DNA from: Bacteroidetes bacterium UBA2364
GTDB taxonomy: Bacteria; Bacteroidota; Rhodothermia; Rhodothermales; UBA2364
DNA length: 33,887 nt
NCBI GenBank assembly: GCA_002344075.1
Contig: DDTM01000116.1
Location: forward strand, 5,685-39,571
Direction of reading: 5' to 3'
The position numbers and the translations under genes are program-made. Positions 1 through 9,482 of the stretch are shown one piece after another. Within the stretch, counting starts at the first letter, position 1. Every line of letters starts with the position of its first letter. The notes below the pieces were generated by a model. It did not search any database and was not told where the DNA came from. It saw only the letters and a program-made list of their open reading frames with translations.

Positions 1-34
1 CTTTTAATTGCACCTTCGGGTATTGAAATTGCCA

Positions 35-170
35 GGGTGCATTTCAAAATTTCCCCAAGTACTTCGTGCATACCTCTTTCTATTCCTATGGGTCTCATAT
101 AGTGTCGCCTCTACCAGGCTTTTTTATGTATTAGTGCTTACCTTAACCCGAGATGCTCATCGGGTGCATT
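35..170 (+). repeat. Dispersed MITE-like repeat, copy A
   Basis: This noncoding stretch begins with GGGTGCATTTCAAAA (35-49) and carries a weak terminator-like hairpin, GCCT-CTACC-AGGC followed by T6 and ATG (107-127). The same order of elements occurs at 18267-18445 (copy C), and part of it at 10470-10624 (copy B). A second hairpin, ACCCGA/TCGGGT (146-165), is seen only here. No gene is visible in 1-229. The repeat lies just downstream of the minus-strand gene ending at 230, where it may help end transcription. The family assignment rests on my own by-eye alignment of degenerate copies. Confidence 0.5.
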
Positions 171-229
171 CGAGTGAGCGGCCCATAACATTTGTTCAAT
201 GTTTCTGCGGCATTCAGGCGTAACATTTT

Positions 230-1216
230 TTATAAGAACCCATGGCCTTCCATCCATTTGTCATTATAGATTTTGGATAAATACCGAAATCCAGAATCTG
301 GCAATAACACTACAACCACATCATCTGGCTTTAGCGTTTTCTGATGTGTTTCTAACCAATGCACCGCTCCGGCCATGGCCATCCCACAGGATCCTCCTAC
401 AAATAGCCCCTCCTCTCTTGCCAACCTTCGGGTGTATTGCATGGCATCTTTGTCTGTCACCCTAACATAATCATCAACCAAGTCAAAGTCCATATTACCT
501 GCCAAAATGTCTTCTCCAACACCCTCCGTGATATAAGGGTAAATTTCGGCATGGTCAAAAACCCGTTCATGAAAGTATTTGTAATAAACAGAGCCATAAG
601 GATCCACCCCAATCACCTTCAGATTGGGATTTTGCTCTTTTAGGAATTTGGCGGTTCCACAAATAGTTCCACCCGTTCCTGCTCCAGCGACATAATGGGT
701 AATTTTACCTTCGGTTTGTGCCCATAGCTCAGGCCCAGTGGATTCATAATGGGCTTGGACATTTGCGGGATTATCGTATTGATTGGGATAGATGGAATTG
801 GGAGTTTCCTTGCTCAGCCTTTTGGCAACCGAGTAGTAGGACCGAGGATCTTCTGGTGCTACATTGGTAGGGCATATAACCACCTCTGCCCCCAACGCCC
901 GGAGTACATCCACTTTTTCCTGGCTTTGTTTATCGGTTGTAGTAAAGATACATTTGTAGCCTTTTGCAATGGCTACAATAGCCAATCCAGCCCCAGTATT
1001 GCCACTGGTTCCTTCGATGATGGTTCCACCGGGGTGGAGTGTACCTGCTTTTTCTGCTTCTTCTATCATTTTCAGGGCAATGCGGTCTTTCACCGAGCCA
1101 CCGGGATTAAAGAACTCCACTTTTGCCAATACCGTGCAAGGAATCTGAGAGGTAATTTTATTCAATTTAACCAAAGGTGTGTCGCCAATTGCGCCTAAAA
1201 TGGATGAATGCCACAT
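230..1216 (-). CDS. PLP-dependent cystathionine beta-synthase-like enzyme
   Basis: A fold-type II PLP enzyme of the cysteine synthase/cystathionine beta-synthase family (328 aa), probably cytosolic and acting in transsulfuration or cysteine synthesis. The PLP lysine is K43 in NPGGSVKDR. The substrate loop GTSGNTG is at 69-75 and the phosphate-binding GAGTGGT at 178-184. Segments such as EKVDVLRALGAEVV and the GVGEDIL region resemble cystathionine beta-synthase more than O-acetylserine sulfhydrylase. There is no C-terminal CBS-domain pair and no N-terminal heme domain, so it is a minimal catalytic core. The frame runs 37 codons further upstream, but the family N-terminus (MWHSSILGAIGDTPLVKL) fits the ATG at 1216. 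The exact substrate (serine, acetylserine or phosphoserine) cannot be decided from sequence. Confidence 0.88.
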   Translation of the reverse strand: MWHSSILGAIGDTPLVKLNKITSQIPCTVLAKVEFFNPGGSVKDRIALKMIEEAEKAGTLHPGGTIIEGTSGNTGAGLAIVAIAKGYKCIFTTTDKQSQEKVDVLRALGAEVVICPTNVAPEDPRSYYSVAKRLSKETPNSIYPNQYDNPANVQAHYESTGPELWAQTEGKITHYVAGAGTGGTICGTAKFLKEQNPNLKVIGVDPYGSVYYKYFHERVFDHAEIYPYITEGVGEDILAGNMDFDLVDDYVRVTDKDAMQYTRRLAREEGLFVGGSCGMAMAGAVHWLETHQKTLKPDDVVVVLLPDSGFRYLSKIYNDKWMEGHGFL

Positions 1217-1406
1217 AAAGAAATTAGAAGGATGGTTGAAAGGAATTTTTGCAGATTGCAATTTGAAATAGCTAATCACAATCCTTATACGAAAGTTTCG
1301 GATTGCACATAATTTCCTAAAATACACTTTGTCTTCCTGTTAAACAACCGTATCATTTAGGCACACATTAAAACCATCTCAATGTCAAGTTGTCAGGGCT
1401 ATAAGA

Positions 1407-1434
1407 TTGGCATGATTTTATGGCCTTATCTTTG
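1407..1434 (+). promoter_or_regulatory. Bacteroidota-type promoter of lon
   Basis: TTG at 1407-1409 (-33 element) is followed after 17 nt by TATCTTTG at 1427-1434, a perfect TAnnTTTG -7 element of the kind known for the primary sigma factor of Bacteroidota. It ends 35 nt before the lon ATG. I saw no heat-shock operator such as a CIRCE inverted repeat between it and the gene. No comparable match was found on the minus strand for the divergent gene starting at 1216. Confidence 0.7.
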
Positions 1435-1469
1435 GACAAACAAAACTTTCACCAGAAACCGATAGACGG

Positions 1470-3980
1470 ATGTTACCATTTTATATGCAGAGTGATGACG
1501 ATTTTGATCATGCGATTCCCTTATTGACCGCTGATGAAGAGAAGAAATTAAATGCAGAGCAGTTACCAGACATGCTTCCCATTTTAGCACTTAAGAACAC
1601 CGTATTATATCCAGGCGTTGTTTTGCCAATTACGGTTGGGCGAGATACGTCGCTCAAATTGGTTCGAGAAGCCTATAATGGAACCAAAAAAATTGGGGTT
1701 ATAGCCCAAAAGGATAGCGAAGTGGAAGTCCCCACCGCCCAAGATTTGTATGAAATTGGAACGGTTGCATCTATTCTGAAACTTATCAAAATGCCCGATG
1801 GAACGGTCTCCATTGTCATTCAGGGAAAGCGGCGGTTTGAGATTCGGGAGTATTTACAAGAAGAACCTTATCTCGTAGCGAATGTAATCGCATATGATGA
1901 ACCAAAAGAAGAGAATCAAATAGAGTTGACAGCACGTGTACGGTCTATCAAAGACCTCGCAACGCAAATCATCCGTTTGAATCCCAATTTACCCAGCGAA
2001 GCCGAATATGCGATCCAAAACATAGACTCGGCCTCTTTTCTTATCTATTTTATTGCATCCAATCTCCAAATAGAGGTAGAAAAGAAGCAGGCTATTCTGG
2101 AAACCAAAACCCTGATAGCACGTGCGGATTTGCTTTTGTCACATCTAGAGCATGAATTACAGGTGTTGGAACTTTCGGAAGAAATCCGAAGCCGCGTAAA
2201 AACCGATGTGGACAAACAACAGCGCGAATACATCTTACGTCAGCAGATGAAAGCCATTCAAGACGAACTGGGAGATTCCGAGTTTGGTAATGGGGATGAG
2301 CTCAATGAATTGCGCAACAAACTATTGGAAAAAGTATTACCGGAGCATGTACGGAAAGCAGCTGATAAAGAAATTGACAAATTGGCACGTACCAACCCTA
2401 TGTCGCCCGATTATAGCGTGATCCGAAATTACGTGGAATGGATTGCAGATTTACCTTGGGAGCATTATACCGAGGATCATCTCCAAATTAAAGCAGCTGA
2501 GGACGTTTTAAATGAAGACCACTATGGTTTGGAACAGGTGAAAAAGCGGATTCTGGAGTATCTCGCCGTATTGAAATTGAAAGGAGATATGAAAGCACCT
2601 ATTTTGTGCTTTTATGGCCCACCCGGTGTTGGGAAAACCAGTCTTGGAAAATCTATTGCACGGGCACTGGGACGGAAATTTGTTCGTATCAGCCTTGGCG
2701 GGGTGCGTGACGAGGCCGAAATTCGTGGCCACCGCCGTACCTACATTGGTGCTTTGCCCGGACGGATTATCCAAGGGCTTAAAAAAGCTGGTACCTCCAA
2801 TCCTGTTTTTATTCTGGACGAGATAGACAAAGTGGGCAATGACTTCCGTGGCGACCCCTCATCGGCCCTACTGGAAGTATTGGATCCGGAGCAGAACAAT
2901 ACGTTTAGTGATCATTATTTAGAATTAGAATACGACTTGTCCAAAGTCATGTTTATCGCCACCGCCAATTCACTGAGCACCATTCCCGGCCCTTTACGCG
3001 ACCGCATGGAAATCATTGAAATCAACGGCTATACCTTGGATGAAAAATTAGCGATCTCCAAACAATATCTGGTACCACGTAGGCTGAACGAGAACGGTGT
3101 TGATAGTTCTCAATTTACCATAGATGATGATGCACTGGCCAATTTAATAGACGGTTATACGCGGGAATCCGGTGTCCGGCAATTAGAACGAACCATTGGG
3201 TCTGTCGTCCGTGGCGTAGCCAAAAAGATTGCCATGGAAGAAGCCACACAAGAACATGTCACTTCTGCTGATATAGAGAAATACCTTGGCCCTGTAAAAT
3301 TTGAATCAGACTTGGCGGAGCGAACAGGGGTACCGGGTGTGGCGACAGGACTTGCCTGGACGCCCGTTGGTGGCGATATTCTATTTATTGAGGCTTCGGT
3401 CCACAGAGGAAATGGACGGCTCATTGTAACTGGGCAATTGGGCGAGGTCATGAAAGAATCGGCTTCTGCGGCGCTCTCTTGGGTGAAGGCCCATGCCGAG
3501 TCTTTAGAAATTCCCTTAGATGCCTTCCGGTATTGGGACTTACATATTCACGTGCCCGCCGGAGCAGTTCCGAAAGATGGGCCTTCTGCTGGTAATGCCA
3601 TGATCTCTGCCATTACCTCCATTTTCACACAACGCCGTATCAAACACACGGTGGCCATGACGGGTGAAATCACCCTTAGAGGTGCAGTTTTGCCCGTTGG
3701 AGGGATTAAAGAAAAGGTTTTGGCGGCCAAACGTGCGGGTATCGAGACTATTATTATGCCTGAGCGCAACCGCAAAGATCTTAGTGAAATCAACAAAGAA
3801 GCCCTTTCTGGACTTAAGTTCCATTTTGTGAAACGGATAGACGAAGTGGTGAAATTGGTGCTTGAAAAACGCCCCGTCACCGATCCGGCAGAGAAATTTC
3901 GCTTGCCCGAAAACGAAAAACCAACCCCTACCGCTTCAAGTACAGAAGTACCGATCATCGTGCCACCGGCGCAGGCTTAA
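1470..3980 (+). CDS. lon: ATP-dependent Lon protease
   Basis: Cytosolic AAA+ serine protease (836 aa) that degrades misfolded and regulatory proteins. The order is a LAN substrate-binding domain (about 33-230), a coiled-coil linker (about 230-330), and an AAA+ module with Walker A GPPGVGKT (383-390) and Walker B FILDE ending at D450-E451. A protease domain follows, with catalytic Ser706 in KDGPSAG and Lys749 in GGIKEK; the 43-residue spacing equals that of E. coli Lon S679/K722. Length is normal for bacterial LonA, with a slightly longer Pro/Thr-rich tail after about 810. The ATG at 1470 lies below a good promoter; an in-frame ATG at codon 6 is possible. An intrinsic terminator sits 20 nt after the stop, so the gene is probably monocistronic. 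Confidence 0.97.
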   Translation: MLPFYMQSDDDFDHAIPLLTADEEKKLNAEQLPDMLPILALKNTVLYPGVVLPITVGRDTSLKLVREAYNGTKKIGVIAQKDSEVEVPTAQDLYEIGTVASILKLIKMPDGTVSIVIQGKRRFEIREYLQEEPYLVANVIAYDEPKEENQIELTARVRSIKDLATQIIRLNPNLPSEAEYAIQNIDSASFLIYFIASNLQIEVEKKQAILETKTLIARADLLLSHLEHELQVLELSEEIRSRVKTDVDKQQREYILRQQMKAIQDELGDSEFGNGDELNELRNKLLEKVLPEHVRKAADKEIDKLARTNPMSPDYSVIRNYVEWIADLPWEHYTEDHLQIKAAEDVLNEDHYGLEQVKKRILEYLAVLKLKGDMKAPILCFYGPPGVGKTSLGKSIARALGRKFVRISLGGVRDEAEIRGHRRTYIGALPGRIIQGLKKAGTSNPVFILDEIDKVGNDFRGDPSSALLEVLDPEQNNTFSDHYLELEYDLSKVMFIATANSLSTIPGPLRDRMEIIEINGYTLDEKLAISKQYLVPRRLNENGVDSSQFTIDDDALANLIDGYTRESGVRQLERTIGSVVRGVAKKIAMEEATQEHVTSADIEKYLGPVKFESDLAERTGVPGVATGLAWTPVGGDILFIEASVHRGNGRLIVTGQLGEVMKESASAALSWVKAHAESLEIPLDAFRYWDLHIHVPAGAVPKDGPSAGNAMISAITSIFTQRRIKHTVAMTGEITLRGAVLPVGGIKEKVLAAKRAGIETIIMPERNRKDLSEINKEALSGLKFHFVKRIDEVVKLVLEKRPVTDPAEKFRLPENEKPTPTASSTEVPIIVPPAQA

Positions 3981-3999
3981 AAATCCCCTAATCAGTAAA

Positions 4000-4026
4000 G
4001 GCGACTACAAAATGGTCGCCTTTTTT
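4000..4026 (+). terminator. Intrinsic terminator of lon
   Basis: GGCGAC (4000-4005), a 9-nt loop and GTCGCC (4015-4020) form a perfect 6-bp stem followed by TTTTTT, 20 nt after the lon stop codon. Confidence 0.85.
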
Positions 4027-4217
4027 ATTGACCGCTAAAGAACACTATCGTTTCATACAAGTTATTTTTTTGCTGCCGATACATTTCTTCTATGTTCGGA
4101 TTATCTTATCTTACAATTACGAAGGTTCCTATCCTATCTGGAACACCCCACAGAAACCCCATATTTTTTTCCTGATCGTTTTTTCGACAGGTCTCGCTAC
4201 CACACAATATTCTAAAC

Positions 4218-5585
4218 ATGATGCCTTCCTTAAGGATAGGGATACTAATCTCTATGATTAGTATTATAGGTTGCCTGCCTCCTTCTGCTACGATATACGA
4301 GCAATTAAATGCAGATCTATTGGGCCATTGGACCATGGACCAGATAGATAAGAAGAATCATTTATTACATGATCTGGGACCCTTCAATTTAACTGGGAAA
4401 AGCACCGGAAATGTCAGGTTCACGGAAGATCGCTTTGGCCAATCAGGTAAAGCCCTCTATTTTAATGGCGGATTGTATGACTATGCCCATATACCGCATG
4501 ACAAGCGTTTCGAGCGAATGACTTCCAAGATAACCATTGCCATGTGGATTTATAATGAGCGGAATTCCACCACTTTTCATCCAAATATTATTCACAATGC
4601 CATTGACGGTAGTTTTTTGGTTTCGAAAGGAAGGGACATGGATGATGGAAGTTGGTTTATGTCCACAAAATCTCTGGTACTCCAACAGCCTTCTACTCGA
4701 GATAATCAGAAGTGGCATAAAAAGGGAAATGGCTTTAAGAGCTCTGTAGATTTACCTATGAATAAATGGATTTTTTTAATAGGAGTCGTGAACGGTACAC
4801 ACGGCAAAATCTATGTCAATGGGGATGTGTGGCATTTTTCCCCAAATGGATATCAAGGAAATTACCGTTCTGAAGGAAATACCGACCCCATCATTCTTGG
4901 ACAACACCACACGCAGCCCATCGGATGGAAAAATGAATACATCTAGCCTTTTCGTGGTAAAATGGACGAAGTCCGGATTTGGAATAGGGCTTTAAGCGAA
5001 CATGAAGTAAGGGCATTGTATGACGCCGAGCGTCCAAGCGCATGGCAAGAAGGGCTTCAAACGCCTGTTTTTAAATGGAGCGTGGGCCTCGTATTCTTAT
5101 TCATTGTCCTCTGGGGTGTATGGTATTGGGGGCAGAAAAGGGGGCACACCCAAGCACTGGCACTTCAAGAGGTCCATAAGAGAACCGGACAAATTATTAT
5201 AGAAAAGGGAACACCAACCGATGCCATTTATATAGAAATTGAACCAGCTAAAGAGGCTATTACCAAGGTTGATGAACAACGTCAACCTACTATTTCTATA
5301 GAAAAGAAAGAAACCGAGGATAAAACCGTTGCTGAAGCAACCTTCCACGAGAACCTCCCTGACTTTTTAAATCCGCCTACACATTTGTCTATCGAAGATC
5401 AAAATCGGTATCTCAAAATCATCGAAACAATTGAAGCCAATAAAAATACGTTTCCTTTTGGCACGAAAGAGTTGGCAAATACCTTAAATACGACCACGCG
5501 CACATTGCAACGGGACGCCAAGCAATTATTTGGTTGTTCCCCGAAAAGGGTGATAGAGATTGTTTCGGCGATGAAAAAAATATAA
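4218..5585 (+). pseudogene. LamG-transmembrane-HTH regulator interrupted by in-frame TAG
   Basis: Read through one TAG (4944-4946), this is a single 455-codon gene. It has a signal sequence with lipobox-like IIGC (Cys19) and a LamG/concanavalin-like jellyroll (about 30-265). A hydrophobic helix, VGLVFLFIVLWGVWYW, starts near 5080 and is followed by basic QKRGH. The C-terminal HTH of AraC type (about 5395-5583) contains TRTLQRDAKQLFGCSPKRV. The TAG falls inside the last LamG strands: the following PFRGKMDEVRIWNRAL is the usual end of a LamG domain and is in the same frame with no indel. If intact, it would be a membrane one-component regulator with a periplasmic glycan sensor and cytoplasmic DNA-binding domain. 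Split, the downstream part could start at ATG 4962 but would lack a signal. It could be a recent nonsense mutation, readthrough or a sequencing error. Confidence 0.72.
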
Positions 5586-5619
5586 TCATACATATATAGC
5601 CAAGTATCTTAGCATATTT

Positions 5620-6213
5620 TCATTCAAAAGCCCGAAAATTAGAATACGTTGCAGCGGCCAGTAATTCACGATCACCACGGGTATCGCCATAGGCATAGAG
5701 GCAAACTGAAGAAAGTGCTCCCACACAGGCTTCGAGGCGCGCCACCTTTTCCGGACCCCAACAATTCTTACCAACCAATCGTCCGGTTAACCGTTCCTTT
5801 ATTATTTCGAGCTTTGAGCCGCACACTTCTTGAAACCCATTTTCTACTGCCCAAGGCATCAGGTACGCCTCAACTGAGGCACTAACCAAAACCAATTCGT
5901 GACCTTCTTTTTGATGCCATCGGATCTTTTCAATGGCTTTAGGGCGCACGATTAAAGGCAAGCGTTGCTGTACAAATTGGTGACATATGCTATGGAATTT
6001 TCCTTTGTCCATTCCAGCAAAAAAGTAATGCAGGACTGCCTCTTTTGCCTTTTGGTTATCTATTAATCCCAGTTTAAACCGCACGAATACTGGAAGCAAT
6101 CGGATGGATCCTTTAAGAATCATTCGCTTTGTATGGGTGAACCGAATGAAGTGGTAAAGTGAATCAGAGGTTGTAATGGTTCCATCGAAATCGAACGCAG
6201 CTACTGTTTTCAT
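5620..6213 (-). CDS. HAD-IB family phosphatase (SerB-like)
   Basis: A 197-aa haloacid-dehalogenase-type phosphatase of the IB (SerB-like) subgroup. Motif I is DFDGT (Asp8, Asp10). Motif II is the Ser in LVLVSAS (near 110), and motif IV is YGDTRGDRELL near the C-terminus. It is the third gene of a minus-strand operon and starts 3 nt beyond the stop of the DprE1-like oxidase. In several bacteria HAD-IB phosphatases are encoded beside, or fused to, the UbiA-type phosphoribosyl-polyprenol synthase. I therefore infer that it may dephosphorylate decaprenyl-phosphoryl-5-phosphoribose before the oxidase acts. Phosphoserine phosphatase or another small phosphatase remains possible. The 3' end faces the LamG regulator gene with a 34-nt gap. 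Confidence 0.85.
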   Translation of the reverse strand: MKTVAAFDFDGTITTSDSLYHFIRFTHTKRMILKGSIRLLPVFVRFKLGLIDNQKAKEAVLHYFFAGMDKGKFHSICHQFVQQRLPLIVRPKAIEKIRWHQKEGHELVLVSASVEAYLMPWAVENGFQEVCGSKLEIIKERLTGRLVGKNCWGPEKVARLEACVGALSSVCLYAYGDTRGDRELLAAATYSNFRAFE

Positions 6214-6216
6214 CTC

Positions 6217-7584
6217 TTAAGGAATTAATGCTAAACGGCTTGCCAACTCCGAAGTAAAGCGGTTTTCGGGATCGGCCTTGGCCTTAATTTGTTGCCATTG
6301 AAGGGTTTTGGGATACATTTCCCGGAAAGTTGCAGCGGTCAAGAAGGCATCTTTCGATAGATACAATCGCCCTCCCGCCTCCCTGACCACCTTTTCCAGT
6401 TTGGTCATTAAGCGGGGCGTTTCGGTATCCATGGGAAAATCCATGGTGAGTGTCCAACCTGGCGTTCCAAAGGAAAGTAACCCCAAGTCTTCTACACCCA
6501 TTTTTTTTAAAACGGATAAGAACGACGGGCGACCACAATCGGCCCCTAAAGAAATCAACTTCTTTAATACAGCATGAGCTTCTTGAAATGGAATAACACA
6601 CTGAAACTGAACAAATCCACGCTTTCCATATAATTTATTCCATCCATTAAGAGCATCCAACGGATAGAAAAAGGGATGGTAATGCACCACTGCTTCCTTA
6701 ACCGGTCTTAATTGATGTTCATAAAATGCTTTGTTAAACCATCGCATATGTTGAGGATGAAGTAAAAAGGAAGGAGCGTCCAGCGGTATTTTCCAAGGCG
6801 CATCTTTATGAACACGCAGTGGATCAGCCTTTAGGGTTGCGGGCAATTCCTCTATAAGAGCAGGTCGCCCCAAAATCAAATGCCCTCTCCCCAAAGCAGC
6901 GCCTTTTGCCAAACAATCCACCCATGCCACCGAAAACGGCCAAGATGCCACATCTGCTTCAAAAGCAGTCATTAATGCATAAAGGTTGGGAGCTTTAATG
7001 CGCTTTTGAACAATGTAGGAGGTCTCAATAGGGAGAAGTTTCAGTTCGACGACCGTTATAATGCCCGTCAGTCCTAATCCAGCGACAGTAGCTGCAAAAA
7101 GGGGCATATCCGGCGTAAGGCGAAGTTGTTCTCCATCTGAACGAATGAGGGTGAGGGCGCTTACAAAACGCGAAATAGAACCCGCAGCATGATGGTTTTT
7201 TCCATGTACATCGTGCGCAACGGCACCGCCTAATGTGACAAATCTCGTTCCGGGTGTTACAGGAATAAAAAAGCCTTTAGGGACGATAAACCGTAACAAG
7301 TCCCCAATTGAAAGCCCTGCTTCAACAGAAATTAGACCTGCAAGGTCATCAAAATGAATGATTTTGCGTAATCGGGTAAGATCTATACCAACACTTTCAC
7401 GGGGCAATGCCGCATCTGCATAGCTCCGGCGTAGTCCAATGGGTGTTACCTTCTCCTGTCTATTTCTTAAAAACGCCTGAACTTCTGATACATCTAACGG
7501 CTGTAAAACCGGAGACCAGGTTTTGGGGAACCGCCCCCAACCAGACACTTCTTGTCGGAGCATCGTTTGGGGGACTTTATCCAT
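6217..7584 (-). CDS. DprE1-like FAD-linked oxidase (polyprenylphosphoryl-ribose 2'-oxidase)
   Basis: A 455-aa VAO-type FAD enzyme with a close match to mycobacterial DprE1, which oxidises decaprenyl-phosphoryl-ribose to the 2-keto form during arabinose donor synthesis. Visible signatures are the N-terminal SGWGRFP, the FAD-binding PGTRFVTLGGA followed by HDVHGKNHHAAGS (His near 127), GLGLTGII, the YHPFFYPLD region, and the C-terminal GGRLYLSKD with the active-site Lys near 411. The mycobacterial cysteine targeted by benzothiazinones (Cys387, in PGWNICVDFP) is Thr here (PGWTLTMDFP, near 380). The longest frame begins at TTG 7596 inside the dehydrogenase gene. I prefer ATG 7584, one base past that gene's TAA, which implies translational coupling; ATG 7563 is an alternative. 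The epimerase partner DprE2 is not in the window. Confidence 0.87.
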   Translation of the reverse strand: MDKVPQTMLRQEVSGWGRFPKTWSPVLQPLDVSEVQAFLRNRQEKVTPIGLRRSYADAALPRESVGIDLTRLRKIIHFDDLAGLISVEAGLSIGDLLRFIVPKGFFIPVTPGTRFVTLGGAVAHDVHGKNHHAAGSISRFVSALTLIRSDGEQLRLTPDMPLFAATVAGLGLTGIITVVELKLLPIETSYIVQKRIKAPNLYALMTAFEADVASWPFSVAWVDCLAKGAALGRGHLILGRPALIEELPATLKADPLRVHKDAPWKIPLDAPSFLLHPQHMRWFNKAFYEHQLRPVKEAVVHYHPFFYPLDALNGWNKLYGKRGFVQFQCVIPFQEAHAVLKKLISLGADCGRPSFLSVLKKMGVEDLGLLSFGTPGWTLTMDFPMDTETPRLMTKLEKVVREAGGRLYLSKDAFLTAATFREMYPKTLQWQQIKAKADPENRFTSELASRLALIP

Positions 7585-7585
7585 T

Positions 7586-9109
7586 TTACAAATCAAATTT
7601 TATGCCTTGCGCTAACGGAAGGGCTGTAGAGTAATTGATGGTATTGGTTTGACGTCGCATATAGGCTTTCCAAGCATCCGATCCGGATTCACGGCCGCCT
7701 CCTGTTTCTTTTTCACCGCCAAATGCGCCACCAATTTCTGCACCGGAGGTCCCAATATTGACGTTGGCAATACCACAATCGGATCCTTGAGCGGACAGGA
7801 AATATTCACTTTCCCGCAAATGGTTGGTAAAGATTGCAGAAGACAAACCTTGAGGCACGCCATTTTGAATCGCCAGTGCCTCTTCAATGGTTTTGTACCG
7901 TATTAAATACAAAATAGGGGCGAAAGTTTCGTGCTGCACACTTGCATAATGGTTTTCGACTTCTACCAGTGCAGGAACCACATAATTGCCTTCCAAAACC
8001 TCGCCACCAAATAAGACCGTTCCACCTTCTGCTTGTACGTCATGTAACGTTTTCTGCATAAGACTTACGGCCATCTGGTCAATTAATGGTCCAATGAGGG
8101 TTCCATCCTCTAAAGGGTTTCCAATTCGTCCGCGGAGAGAGCGGTAGGCATTCAAGAGTTTTTGTTTTACTTCGTCATAGACCGAGTCTTGCACGATTAA
8201 TCGCCTCGTCGAGGTACACCGCTGGCCACAAGTACCAACAGCACCAAAAAGTGTAGCGGGAATGGCGATATTTAAATCTGCATGTTCAGAAATAATAATG
8301 GCGTTGTTTCCGCCCAATTCCAACAACGATCGGCCCAAACGCCTGGCCACCGTTTCGGCCACGGCCTTGCCCATTCTCGTGGAGCCAGTAGCAGAGATAA
8401 GTGGGATACGGACATCAGCCGCCATTTTTTGTCCAATTTGCGCATCTCCAACCACCACGCCAAAAACGCCTTCCGGCAAATCATTGCGCTTCAATACGTC
8501 ATGAATGATGTTCATGCAGGCAATAGCCGTAAGCGGTGTTTTTTCACTGGGTTTCCAAATACTCACATTTCCGCAAACGGCAGCAATCATGGCATTCCAA
8601 GACCAGACAGCCACCGGGAAGTTGAAAGCCGAGATAATCCCTACCGTTCCAAGTGGGTGCCATTGTTCATACATTCGATGATCTGGCCGCTCGGAGTGCA
8701 TCGTAAGGCCATAAAGTTGGCGTGAAAGTCCAACGGCAAAATCGCAAATGTCAATCATTTCCTGTACTTCACCCAAGCCTTCTTGGTAAATCTTTCCCAT
8801 TTCGAGGGTTACCAAGGCGCCCAGCGCTTCTTTCTTCGTGCGGAGCGCATCCCCAATCTGACGAACAATTTCCCCACGTTTAGGGGCCGGAACTTTCCGC
8901 CAAACATCGAAAGCCGCTTCGGCTGTATGGATGGCGTGCTCATATCCTGCATCATCTGCCATTTGCACAGCGCCCAATTCGACGCCATTAATTGGAGAGA
9001 AAATGGTTTTGTACGGAGCTGAGGCGGCGAAATAGACTTCACTGCCAGTCAAAACACAAGGATTTTGGCCCGATAATTGAAGTGTACGTAGAATGTCTTG
9101 AATTTTCAT
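7586..9109 (-). CDS. ALDH7-family aldehyde dehydrogenase (aminoadipate-semialdehyde type)
   Basis: A 507-aa NAD(P)-dependent aldehyde dehydrogenase closest to ALDH7A1/antiquitin, which oxidises alpha-aminoadipate semialdehyde in lysine breakdown and also betaine or lipid aldehydes. It shows ISAFNFPVAVW, WKPSEKTPLT, the general base Glu264 in LLELGGNNA, the nucleophile Cys298 in GTCGQRCTSTR, HETFAPI, and a C-terminus characteristic of the family (GGGRESGSDAWKAYMRR, then LPLAQGIKF). The ATG at 9109 gives the family's usual length (human enzyme about 510 aa); the frame continues 18 codons upstream without support. It is the first gene of the operon with the DprE1-like oxidase and HAD phosphatase. 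Its link to polyprenol-sugar chemistry is not obvious and may be only transcriptional. Confidence 0.9.
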   Translation of the reverse strand: MKIQDILRTLQLSGQNPCVLTGSEVYFAASAPYKTIFSPINGVELGAVQMADDAGYEHAIHTAEAAFDVWRKVPAPKRGEIVRQIGDALRTKKEALGALVTLEMGKIYQEGLGEVQEMIDICDFAVGLSRQLYGLTMHSERPDHRMYEQWHPLGTVGIISAFNFPVAVWSWNAMIAAVCGNVSIWKPSEKTPLTAIACMNIIHDVLKRNDLPEGVFGVVVGDAQIGQKMAADVRIPLISATGSTRMGKAVAETVARRLGRSLLELGGNNAIIISEHADLNIAIPATLFGAVGTCGQRCTSTRRLIVQDSVYDEVKQKLLNAYRSLRGRIGNPLEDGTLIGPLIDQMAVSLMQKTLHDVQAEGGTVLFGGEVLEGNYVVPALVEVENHYASVQHETFAPILYLIRYKTIEEALAIQNGVPQGLSSAIFTNHLRESEYFLSAQGSDCGIANVNIGTSGAEIGGAFGGEKETGGGRESGSDAWKAYMRRQTNTINYSTALPLAQGIKFDL

Positions 9110-9482
9110 CGTGGGTAATAGATTTAAAAGGGGAACCATTCTGAGATCGTTTAACCCAAACACACAACCTTTTAATAACGACCTGCGAGATCAAGATACC
9201 ACTAACCCATCACGAAATCTGGTAATTTTCCATTGTGAGTTCGTGATCTTTCCAAAAACTTGGAAATCGTGCCCATCCGCTTAGGTTAGGGCCAAGGTTT
9301 TTTGTTCTTTGATTGGCTTCTTTTTTTGAATGATGTGAGTGGTTTCGCAATATGAGACAATACCATGGAAAGCATTTTTCCATTTTGAGTCTCATTTTAG
9401 TTAAACGGTCTTGTATTTCGTTGCATCTGAGTATTTGAATCTGAGTATGAAATACTGACCCACAACCTACACCACCACCACA
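9110..9482. other. Divergent intergenic region, no gene seen
   Basis: This 373-nt stretch separates the minus-strand dehydrogenase operon from the first plus-strand small peptide gene. It must hold both promoters, but I found no clean TAnnTTTG element on either strand. A short direct repeat, ATCTGAGTAT, occurs at 9425-9434 and 9439-9448, just upstream of the peptide gene. The leader directly before ATG 9483 is rich in ACC triplets and has no Shine-Dalgarno sequence. Confidence 0.45.

Noticed and set aside
8..465. Two short plus-strand ORFs at the left edge
   Set aside because: The first lies in repeat copy A and the second is antisense to the conserved cystathionine beta-synthase-like gene; neither has protein-like composition or a start context.
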